A model generated the notes under the pieces. It was not told the DNA's origin, did not search any database, and was given only the letters and a program-made list of their open reading frames with translations. A stretch of 15,383 nucleotides of DNA, taken from the NCBI GenBank assembly GCA_020724025.1, contig DYHU01000061.1:1-15383 (forward strand). Reading direction: 5' to 3'. Below, piece by piece: positions 7,397 through 13,548 of this stretch (position 1 is the stretch's first letter; each line of letters starts with the position of its first letter). The stretch is from Syntrophorhabdus sp. GTDB taxonomy: Bacteria > Desulfobacterota > BSN033 > UBA1163. Both the position numbers and the translations under genes were made by a program.

Positions 7397-8113
7397 ATGG
7401 CTGAAAAAATCATCGGCATTCTGGGAGGGATGGGGCCGGAGGCCACAATCGATCTCTTCACAAAGATCGTTAAAGGCATCAAGGTCAAAAAGGATCAGGA
7501 CCATCTCCGGATTCTCATCGACAACAACCCCAAGATTCCGGACCGAACCCTGGCCATTCAAGGGAAAGGCCCCAACCCTCTTCCTCAACTCGTCCAGAGT
7601 GCAAGACTTCTGGAGAAGGCCGGGGCGGACTTCATCGTCATTCCCTGTGTGACCGCTCACTATTACTATGAGCCTCTGCAGGGGAAGGTAAAGATTCCCA
7701 TTCTTCACATCGTTAAGGAGACGGTGAATCACATCAAGAAGAGATTAAAGGGAGTTCGCAAAATCGGTGTGATCGCAACCACGGGAACGATTCAAACCGG
7801 TCTTTTCCAAGAGGCCCTCTCCTCCATCGGGATAGACTCCATCCTTTTGGATCCCCCGGTTCAGAAGAACTGGGTGATGGAGGCCATCTATGGGGAAAAG
7901 GGGATCAAGGCCATCGGCCCATCCGAAGCCTCCAGGTATTTGATTCTCGAGGTTTCTCAAAGGCTCATCAGACAGGGGGCGCAGGCCATCATCGCCGGTT
8001 GCACAGAAATCCCCCTTGTTTTGAAAGAGGGAGAGATCCCTGTCCCGGTCATCGATCCCATCTCGCTTCTCGCTCAAGCCGCTATTGAAAGGGCCAGGGG
8101 GAGAAAGAGATGA
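7397..8113 (+). CDS. Aspartate/glutamate racemase family protein
   Basis: This is a PLP-independent, two-cysteine amino acid racemase (238 aa, normal length). The start ILGGMGPEATIDLF is the family hallmark. The two catalytic cysteines are Cys84 in VIPCVTAHYYY and Cys202 in IAGCTEIPLVL, about 118 residues apart as expected for this fold. A Val follows Cys84 where Asn is usual (PCNTAH), a mild change near the active site. Substrate could be Asp, Glu or a broader range. It is embedded between an amino acid importer and an MBL hydrolase, with its stop overlapping the next start by ATGA, so racemisation of the imported amino acid is a reasonable inference. Confidence 0.9.
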   Translation: MAEKIIGILGGMGPEATIDLFTKIVKGIKVKKDQDHLRILIDNNPKIPDRTLAIQGKGPNPLPQLVQSARLLEKAGADFIVIPCVTAHYYYEPLQGKVKIPILHIVKETVNHIKKRLKGVRKIGVIATTGTIQTGLFQEALSSIGIDSILLDPPVQKNWVMEAIYGEKGIKAIGPSEASRYLILEVSQRLIRQGAQAIIAGCTEIPLVLKEGEIPVPVIDPISLLAQAAIERARGRKR

Positions 8114-9078
8114 TCCGAAAGTTTTTCGACAAAATCTACAAGATCGAACTTCCCATCCCCTTTCCCTTGAAGACGATCAATGTCTTCCTGATTGATGAAC
8201 CACCGAGGACGCTCGTCGATACAGGGATTAAGACCGATGCCTCGTTTGAGATGCTAAAAAAGGAGCTGGGGGGTTTAGGTTTTTCCATTCCATCGATCGA
8301 GCGCATTCTGATCACCCACGGCCATATCGATCATTATGGACAGGCCCAAAAGATCGCCTCTCTTTCCGGTGCCCCGATTCATATTCATCCGAAGGAGTAT
8401 GGAAGAATTCGCTCGATCATCCACTCCTTCGGTTCTCTGAAATCGATTCTCCTGAGAAATGGCGTTCCGGAACCCCTGGTCAACGAGGCCATCCGTTTTA
8501 TGAAATCCGCCCAGAAGATGGCTGACTCCCTGGATGAGGCATTTTTCTTAGAGGATGGAGATTCCATCCCCTTTGCCTCGATGACATGGAAGACGATTCA
8601 CTGCCCTGGCCACAGCCCCGGGCTGGTCTGTTTCTACTGGCCGGAAAAGAAGACCCTCTTCACAGGCGACCACCTGTTGAAAGAGATCACCCCCAATCCC
8701 GTCTTATATGTCCCGGATAACAAAACTTCCCTCCGTTACCCGGGCCTCAAGGAGTATCTGTCCTCCCTGGAAAAGATTGAGGGGCTGGATGTCGACCTTC
8801 TCCTTCCCGGTCACGGAGAAGAGGTTTACGATCCGAAAGGTCTGATCCGGAAGATCTCTGTCCACCATCAAGAACGAATGGATTACGTCCTTTCCTTTCT
8901 CTCTCAGGGAGAAAAGACTCCCTATGAAATTGCAATGGATCTTTTCCCGGGCGTCCCTCCCTTTGAGATCTTCCTGGGCATCTCCGAAGCCGTCGGCCAC
9001 TTAGAGATTTTAAAGGAGGAGGGAAGGGTCAGGGTGAAAGAGAAGGAAGAAAAAGACTACTACTCGTCAGGGAGTTAA
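8110..9078 (+). CDS. MBL-fold metallo-hydrolase with C-terminal winged-helix domain
   Basis: This 322-aa cytosolic metallo-beta-lactamase-fold hydrolase carries THGHIDHYG (His70, His72, Asp74, His75), CPGHSPG (His168), FTGDHLL (Asp187) and LLPGHGE (His235), a full two-metal site. The tail (about 255-312; YEIAMDLFPG...VGHLEILKEEGRV) resembles the BLACT winged-helix domain found after MBL domains of the glyoxalase II/LACTB2 type. Substrate is unknown; thioesters, lactones or nucleic acids occur in relatives. It overlaps the racemase by 4 nt and is the last gene of the operon. A lysine/glutamate-rich run ends the protein. Confidence 0.9.
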   Translation: MIRKFFDKIYKIELPIPFPLKTINVFLIDEPPRTLVDTGIKTDASFEMLKKELGGLGFSIPSIERILITHGHIDHYGQAQKIASLSGAPIHIHPKEYGRIRSIIHSFGSLKSILLRNGVPEPLVNEAIRFMKSAQKMADSLDEAFFLEDGDSIPFASMTWKTIHCPGHSPGLVCFYWPEKKTLFTGDHLLKEITPNPVLYVPDNKTSLRYPGLKEYLSSLEKIEGLDVDLLLPGHGEEVYDPKGLIRKISVHHQERMDYVLSFLSQGEKTPYEIAMDLFPGVPPFEIFLGISEAVGHLEILKEEGRVRVKEKEEKDYYSSGS

Positions 9079-9094
9079 GGCGCTTAGTGAATTT

Positions 9095-9118
9095 ATATCG
9101 ACAAAAGATTGTCGATAT
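9095..9118. repeat. Perfect inverted repeat after the transporter operon
   Basis: ATATCGACA (9095-9103) and TGTCGATAT (9110-9118) flank a 6-nt loop (AAAGAT). There is no T tract, so it is not a classical terminator. It could be a protein-binding operator or a processing hairpin. A weak promoter candidate (TTGTCG 9109-9114, TATTAT 9130-9135, 15-nt spacer) overlaps its right arm. Confidence 0.6.
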
Positions 9119-9136
9119 CGACCCAACCGTATTATT

Positions 9137-9156
9137 CCCCCCTTTAGCAAAGGGGG
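9137..9156. repeat. C/G-rich hairpin, probable dispersed repeat
   Basis: CCCCCTTT (9138-9145) pairs perfectly with AAAGGGGG (9149-9156) around AGC. I recall such pyrimidine/purine palindromes as dispersed intergenic repeats in many bacterial genomes. No T tract follows. Confidence 0.55.
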
Positions 9157-9182
9157 AGGTTAATAAGGATTATTTGATGGCT

Positions 9183-9237
9183 GCCCCGTAGTCCCGCTGT
9201 AAGCGGGCTTCCGGGCCAAGTCCCGGAAGAGGCGTAG
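9183..9237 (+). other. Two abutting hairpins in the cyclase leader
   Basis: CCCGCT/AGCGGG (9193-9198, 9202-9207; 3-nt loop) is directly followed by CTTCCGGG/CCCGGAAG (9208-9215, 9222-9229; 6-nt loop). GCC at 9183 and GGC at 9231 could close an outer helix, and CGTAG flanks both sides (9187-9191, 9233-9237). The unit ends 23 nt before the cyclase ATG, in the likely 5' leader. It matches no riboswitch class I know; a dispersed repeat is the main alternative. Confidence 0.5.
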
Positions 9238-9260
9238 GATCTTATTGTAGGGTTTTTCGG

Positions 9261-10643
9261 ATGCTGCCCAATCTCATTCCTCATTACAGTGTCGGACCCT
9301 TTATCGGTTTGATCGCCAATGCAGTCATGGCGATTTTATGCCTGGTCACCTTGATCCTCTATCGTCAATACCGTCCTCTAAGAAGCCTCTTTCTTTTCTA
9401 TCTTCTTTCCACCTTCTTCTTCCTGGGCTGGGTGATCTATGGATTTCAGAAGTCGCCACCATCCATTCTGTTAGGATACCGTATTGATCTTGCCGCATTG
9501 GCCCTCCTGCCGGCAAGTTGGGCCTGGTTCAACGCTTCCCTCACCCAAGTTAGACTGAATATGCCATCCCGGGTGATGATCGGAATAAGTTTCCTCCTCG
9601 CTTTACTGGCCCTTCTGGGACAGGGCCCCTGGTTTCTGGGACTTCCCCTGGTTCCGCATGAGGTGGTGTCAGGTATCCTGAGGCCTCAGTCCAAGATTCT
9701 CAGGCCCCTGATTCATTCATACTCCATTCTCGTCTGCCTGTTCTACTTCCTGGTAACGGTTCAGAAATTATGGCGGATGAGGCCTCAGTGGCCCGTTTAT
9801 CTCCTTCCTTTCGCCATTGGAATGGCATTCTGGATTCTGGGAGGACTCCACGACGCCCTCCGTTCTGCAGGGATGCCTGTTCCCATCAATGGCCAGATAT
9901 TATGGTTTACCTCGTTCTGGCTCTCGATCTTTCTGACCATTGCGGTTGTCCTCCATTTCCGATCCCTGGAGTCGGCTATCCATGAGGCACGGGATGTCTT
10001 CGAAAAATTCGTCCCTCCGGCTTATCTCCGTCGCATCGCCACTCAAGGCCTTGGATCGATCCGTCCGGGCCAGGCCGATCAGCAGTGGGCAACGATTCTC
10101 TGTTGCGATATTCATGGATTCACCGCTTTATCGGAACGCCTCCAACCGGCTCAACTGATCACCCTGGTCAATCAACTCTATGAGCAGATCGCCCATGTGG
10201 TTAATGCGAGACAGGGAGTGATCGATAAATTCCTCGGAGATGCGGTCTTATGCATCTTTGAAGGGGGTGATTCCGCCCAGCGGGCAGTAGCCTGTGGAGT
10301 GGAGATGCTGGCTGCGGTCAGGGCTTTTAATGCTGAGAACGATTCTCCTGCGGATAAAGCGATTCAGATCGGCATCGGCCTCCATAGCGGACCGGTCATC
10401 CTGGGAACGATCGGCTCCTCCGAGCGGATGGATTCCACTGTTCTGGGTCTCACCGTCAACCTCGCCAAACGCCTCGAAGAATTAACGAAGTCCCTGGGCG
10501 TTTCGATGCTCATCTCGGATGAGGTCGCCCGCCAATTGCCCGATGGGCATCCTCACAAATTGCGGAGTCTGGGAGAGGTTTCGGTAAAAGGCAGTTCTGT
10601 GCCCCTGGTCATTTTTGAAGTCGTGGGTAGGGGCGATTCATGA
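9261..10643 (+). CDS. Membrane-anchored class III adenylate cyclase
   Basis: This 460-aa protein has about seven hydrophobic segments in residues 13-233, a linker helix with FEKFVPPAYLRRIA (248-261), and a class III cyclase domain (about 275-455) making cAMP in the cytoplasm. Metal ligands are Asp283 (CCDIHGFT) and Asp327 (IDKFLGDAV). Lys323 and Thr393 occupy the purine-selecting positions, a Lys/Thr pair that fits ATP; Asn400 and Arg404 (transition-state residues) are kept. Leu397 replaces the Asp usual in bacterial GDTVN. Key residues predict an active homodimer. The N-terminal membrane part matches no sensor domain I can name. TAGGG 8 nt before the ATG is the probable ribosome-binding site. 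The last codons and stop lie in a palindromic repeat. Confidence 0.88.
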   Translation: MLPNLIPHYSVGPFIGLIANAVMAILCLVTLILYRQYRPLRSLFLFYLLSTFFFLGWVIYGFQKSPPSILLGYRIDLAALALLPASWAWFNASLTQVRLNMPSRVMIGISFLLALLALLGQGPWFLGLPLVPHEVVSGILRPQSKILRPLIHSYSILVCLFYFLVTVQKLWRMRPQWPVYLLPFAIGMAFWILGGLHDALRSAGMPVPINGQILWFTSFWLSIFLTIAVVLHFRSLESAIHEARDVFEKFVPPAYLRRIATQGLGSIRPGQADQQWATILCCDIHGFTALSERLQPAQLITLVNQLYEQIAHVVNARQGVIDKFLGDAVLCIFEGGDSAQRAVACGVEMLAAVRAFNAENDSPADKAIQIGIGLHSGPVILGTIGSSERMDSTVLGLTVNLAKRLEELTKSLGVSMLISDEVARQLPDGHPHKLRSLGEVSVKGSSVPLVIFEVVGRGDS

Positions 10644-10654
10644 ATCGCCCCTAC
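10627..10654. repeat. Perfect 28-bp palindrome over the cyclase stop codon
   Basis: GTAGGGGCGATTCA (10627-10640) is directly followed by its exact reverse complement (10641-10654). The TGA stop of the cyclase is at 10641-10643, so the repeat supplies the last residues of the protein. It lies between convergent genes (the mlaD stop is at 10669). There is no T tract on either side, so it is not a standard terminator. It resembles a dispersed REP-like element. Confidence 0.85.
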
Positions 10655-10668
10655 AGAGAATGGACAAT

Positions 10669-11784
10669 TCAAAAGATGCTGAACTTAAAATATTTCTTGG
10701 GGCTGGCTTTGATATCCTTCAGCAACTCCTTTAATTCACCCGCCGCTCCCTTGAACTCATCAAGGGTCTCCTCTAACTCTTTGATCAGCTCCTTCTCTTT
10801 CAGCAAAGCTCCTGCCACACCTTCTCCCTGATCGATCCTTTTTAGTATGGAAGAGAGACGGGCTGCCCCCTCATTGAGGTTCTCATACAATTGGGGATCC
10901 TCAATCAGCCTCTTCAGGGTGCCGGTCTCATCGTTCAATTTCTTGCTGAACTGATCCATCGATGAAACGGTCGCCAGAGCTTTATCGTAAAGGGAAGGAT
11001 CCTCCACCAGTTTTTTGAGCGTTCCCTGGCTCTCGTTGACCTTCCTGGTTATTTCTCCTACGGAGTCGCTGGTCTTTTTTGCAAACTCTTCTATGGAGGA
11101 AACTGCGGAGACCATTCTCTGATAGAGGGAGGGATCCTCCACAAGCATCTTGAGCGTCCCCCTGGAGTCCTTGATCTCTCCCAGGGTGAGGGATAAGGTC
11201 TTGACGCTTCGATTGAGATGATCATAGACGGAGGGGTCGGTGAGAAATTTGGCCAGCGTCCCTTCTCCCTTCTCTATATTCAATAGGAGATTGTCCAGTT
11301 TCTGGATGAAATCGCCGATCTTTCCGATGGAGATGCCGGCGGTCTCCATCACATCTGAGATCTCGACGGGAAATGAACCTTTGATCATCTCTCCCCGTTC
11401 GATCGGCTCCGCTTTCAAAGAGCCCGTGCTGAGCTCGATATATTTGTCGCCCAGGAGCCCCATGGTCATAATGCTTGCCCGGGCATCCTTCTTAATAAAC
11501 CCCTGGACATTCTTCTTGAGGGAGATCGTCACCACCGCCCCGAGGGTCCGATCCAGATGGATCTCTCTGACAGAACCCACCTCCGTTCCGAAGATCCAGA
11601 CAGGCGCCCCTTTTCGCAATCCTCTCACATCCTCAAACTGGACCTTCAGATCGATCTTCGGCGAGAAGACCTTCTCGATCCCTCCTGCAAAAAAGATGGC
11701 GACCAGAAGCACCAGAAGGGCAAGGGTGATGATCACACCCACCTTTAACTTCGACCACCTCAACTGTTTTCTCATATCAAACAT
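10669..11784 (-). CDS. mlaD: MlaD/MCE-family lipid transport protein with repeated coiled-coil tail
   Basis: This 371-aa protein is anchored by one N-terminal transmembrane helix (13-34) and carries a periplasmic MCE domain (about 43-120; QFEDVRGLRKGAPVWIFG, then MTMGLLGDKYIEL). MCE hexamers form the lipid passage of Mla systems. The tail is helical and has repeats of GTLxxLxxDPxLYxxL at Gly175, 209, 254 and 288, with a decayed fifth at Gly322; spacings are 34, 45, 34 and 34 residues. The C-terminus reads SPKKYFKFSIF, seen in other MCE proteins. It is longer than E. coli MlaD (about 180 aa) because of the repeats. GGAGG lies 6 nt before the ATG. It is the third gene of mlaE-mlaF-mlaD. Confidence 0.92.
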   Translation of the reverse strand: MFDMRKQLRWSKLKVGVIITLALLVLLVAIFFAGGIEKVFSPKIDLKVQFEDVRGLRKGAPVWIFGTEVGSVREIHLDRTLGAVVTISLKKNVQGFIKKDARASIMTMGLLGDKYIELSTGSLKAEPIERGEMIKGSFPVEISDVMETAGISIGKIGDFIQKLDNLLLNIEKGEGTLAKFLTDPSVYDHLNRSVKTLSLTLGEIKDSRGTLKMLVEDPSLYQRMVSAVSSIEEFAKKTSDSVGEITRKVNESQGTLKKLVEDPSLYDKALATVSSMDQFSKKLNDETGTLKRLIEDPQLYENLNEGAARLSSILKRIDQGEGVAGALLKEKELIKELEETLDEFKGAAGELKELLKDIKASPKKYFKFSIF

Positions 11785-11817
11785 ACTTGTCCTCCATCGA
11801 TCATCCTTCCATTCATT

Positions 11818-12549
11818 TTAACTCCAATTTAATTCTCTGAGGAATATCTGAATCTCAGGGATGGTGGAATGGAGCATCTTCTTCTTGTCACCATCGAAGA
11901 TGATCGTACCGCTCTTTAGAAACATAAACCTTTCTGCCAATTTGAAAGCATCAAAAATCTTATGGGTGACGATGACAAACCCCCTGCCCTGCCGGGAGAG
12001 GTCAAGTATCAATTTGCAGATGACATCCGCGCTGACGGGATCGAGACCTGTGGTGGGCTCGTCATAGAGAAACATCTTCGGCTCAAAGGCGGCCACCGAT
12101 CTCATAATGGCCACCCTTCGATGCATCCCGCCGCTTAACTCCTCGGGCATGTGTCCGATCGCCTCTTCTAACCCTACCCTTCTCAGCAGTTCTCTCACTT
12201 TCCGGTCGATCTCCTCCTCGGTCATCCGGGTATATTCTCTAAGAGGGAAGGCCACATTCTCCTTCACACTCAAAGAATCGAAGAGGGCTCCCTCCTGGAA
12301 GACCATGCTGAATTTGATCCGGATGTCCCGCAGTTCAGCCTCTGTTTTCTCAGTGATGTCCTCCCCATCGATCAGGATTTTCCCGGAGTCGGGCCTTAAA
12401 AGCCCGATGATCAGTTTCAGGATCGTCGTCTTTCCATCTCCGCTTCCGCCGAGGATGGCCACCCTTTCGTCCTCGTGGACGGAGAAACTCAAATCGTTGA
12501 GGACGAAACGGTTTCCATAAGAGAAAGAGACCCGGTCGAATTCGATCAT
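11818..12549 (-). CDS. mlaF: MlaF-type ABC ATPase for phospholipid transport
   Basis: This 243-aa ATPase has Walker A GGSGDGKTT (34-42), Q-loop Gln85 (VFQEGALFDSLSV, typical of MlaF), signature LSGGM (138-142), Walker B MFLYDEPTTGLDP (Glu164) and His196 (VTHK). I chose ATG at 12549, which overlaps the mlaE stop as ATGA; the frame is open 48 codons further upstream but that extension lies in mlaE and does not look like an ABC protein. After the signature, HRRVAIMRSV replaces the usual (Q/R)KRV(A/G)LARA, an uncommon but tolerable change. It works with MlaE and MlaD at the inner membrane. Confidence 0.94.
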   Translation of the reverse strand: MIEFDRVSFSYGNRFVLNDLSFSVHEDERVAILGGSGDGKTTILKLIIGLLRPDSGKILIDGEDITEKTEAELRDIRIKFSMVFQEGALFDSLSVKENVAFPLREYTRMTEEEIDRKVRELLRRVGLEEAIGHMPEELSGGMHRRVAIMRSVAAFEPKMFLYDEPTTGLDPVSADVICKLILDLSRQGRGFVIVTHKIFDAFKLAERFMFLKSGTIIFDGDKKKMLHSTIPEIQIFLRELNWS

Positions 12550-13325
12550 ACGGTAAATCCCAAAACATAGAGCAGGGTTCTGGTTAATATGAAATCGGCC
12601 ACGATAATGGCGATAAAGGAGGCAACCACTGCTCTGGTCGTCGTCCGCCTCAGCCCGATTGCGCCGCCTTTTGTGGAGAGCCCCATATAACAACTGATGC
12701 AGGCGATCAGATAGCCGAAGATAAAGGGTTTGATCGAGCCTGCCAGCACATTCTCATAGATCAGAATCTCCCGTATCGAGCTCCAGAAAAATGGACCGCT
12801 CTGATGGCTCACAAAGACGGCGATATAATAGGCCCCGAAAAGGGAGACACCATCGCCGATGATCGTCAGAACAGGCAGCATGACGAGGGCGCTCAACATC
12901 CTCGGAGTAACCAGCTTCTTCACCGGATCGACCCCGAAGACCCGAAAGGTATCGACCTGGTGACCGAGCGCCATCGACCCCAGTTCGGAGGCCATGCCCG
13001 AGCCCACCCTTCCTGCAAAGACGAGCGCGGTCAGCACAGGGCCAATCTCTCGAATGATGGAGATGCCTACTACCTTCCCCGTATATATCTTCAGCCCCAT
13101 CTTTGAGAGCTCTGCCGAGAGCTGGAGGGAGAGAGCCATCCCGATAAAGAGGGAGATGAGAAGGATGATGATGAGGGAACCTGATCCAGCGTAGTCCATC
13201 TGCTCAATCAAATCTTTAAAATAGAAGGGTCGCCTCACTATCCCCAACATCCCGTGAAAGGAGAGGAGGTAGAAATCCTGAAGGTCGCTGATCAACTCTT
13301 TGATTCTCTTCAGCCCAATCTGCAT
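12546..13325 (-). CDS. mlaE: MlaE-type ABC transporter permease
   Basis: This 259-aa inner-membrane protein has the MlaE core: IREIGPVLTALVFAGRVGSGM (91-111), ELGSMALGHQVDTFRVFGVDP (114-134, the coupling segment), and GLSTKGGAIGLRRTTTRAVV (215-234). Five to six hydrophobic segments follow an amphipathic N-terminal helix, as in the family. It is the first gene of mlaEFD and is coupled to mlaF by an ATGA overlap. The ATG at 13325 has only a distant AAGGG (11 nt). MlaC- and MlaB-like genes are not next to it, at least within this window. Confidence 0.94.
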   Translation of the reverse strand: MQIGLKRIKELISDLQDFYLLSFHGMLGIVRRPFYFKDLIEQMDYAGSGSLIIILLISLFIGMALSLQLSAELSKMGLKIYTGKVVGISIIREIGPVLTALVFAGRVGSGMASELGSMALGHQVDTFRVFGVDPVKKLVTPRMLSALVMLPVLTIIGDGVSLFGAYYIAVFVSHQSGPFFWSSIREILIYENVLAGSIKPFIFGYLIACISCYMGLSTKGGAIGLRRTTTRAVVASFIAIIVADFILTRTLLYVLGFTV

Positions 13326-13369
13326 GGGTAGAATATCCCTTTGGAGATGGATTTCAAGTGTTGAGATGT

Positions 13370-13398
13370 AGTCTACAAATTTTTTGGGAGAGATTCAA
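13370..13398 (-). promoter_or_regulatory. Weak promoter candidate for mlaEFD
   Basis: On the minus strand TTGAAT (13398-13393) and TAGACT (13375-13370) each match four of six consensus bases with a 17-nt spacer, 45 nt upstream of the mlaE ATG. It is the best candidate I see in the gap but is weak; read-through from the radical SAM gene is possible. Confidence 0.25.
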
Positions 13399-13414
13399 CG
13401 GATATTTTCCCATG

Positions 13415-13445
13415 CTTCACCCTCTCCTCTTGAGAGAGGGTGAAG
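13415..13445. repeat. Purine/pyrimidine palindrome, probable dispersed repeat
   Basis: CTTCACCCTCTC (13415-13426) pairs perfectly with GAGAGGGTGAAG (13434-13445) around a 7-nt loop. Similar CCCTCTC...GAGAGGG palindromes followed by GGTGAGGGG are, from memory, common dispersed repeats in bacterial genomes. No T tract follows on either strand. Confidence 0.7.
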
Positions 13446-13504
13446 GTGAGGGGAAATTTCAAATAGGTTTGGTCGGGTTTATCTCTACCCCATTAAAAAT
13501 AATG

Positions 13505-13548
13505 CCCCGCTCGGTTTCGAGTCGCAACGACTGGAATTTCTAACGGGG
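13505..13548 (-). terminator. Possible terminator of the radical SAM gene
   Basis: CCCCG (13505-13509) and CGGGG (13544-13548) can pair around an inner AGTCG/CGACT hairpin (13520-13532). On the minus strand this starts in the last codon of the radical SAM gene and is followed by CATTATTTTTAAT, a T-rich run. The outer stem is short and the loop is long, so termination is uncertain. Confidence 0.35.

Noticed and set aside
9183..9237. tRNA or known riboswitch in the cyclase leader
   Set aside because: Only two hairpins and a weak outer pairing are present; there is no cloverleaf, TPsiC-like arm or conserved riboswitch core.
10433..10470. Loss of the ATP-selecting Asp in the cyclase (GLTVN instead of GDTVN)
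   Set aside because: By register to mammalian cyclases the selecting position is seven residues before Asn400, which is Thr393, a normal bacterial residue; the Leu position is not the base-selecting one.
10627..10654. Bidirectional Rho-independent terminator
   Set aside because: The stem is perfect but neither side has a T tract and there is no loop; a REP-like palindrome is the safer call.
12550..12693. N-terminal extension of MlaF by 48 codons
   Set aside because: It overlaps mlaE in another frame, has no ABC-like sequence, and the ATGA overlap at 12546-12549 gives a standard MlaF start.
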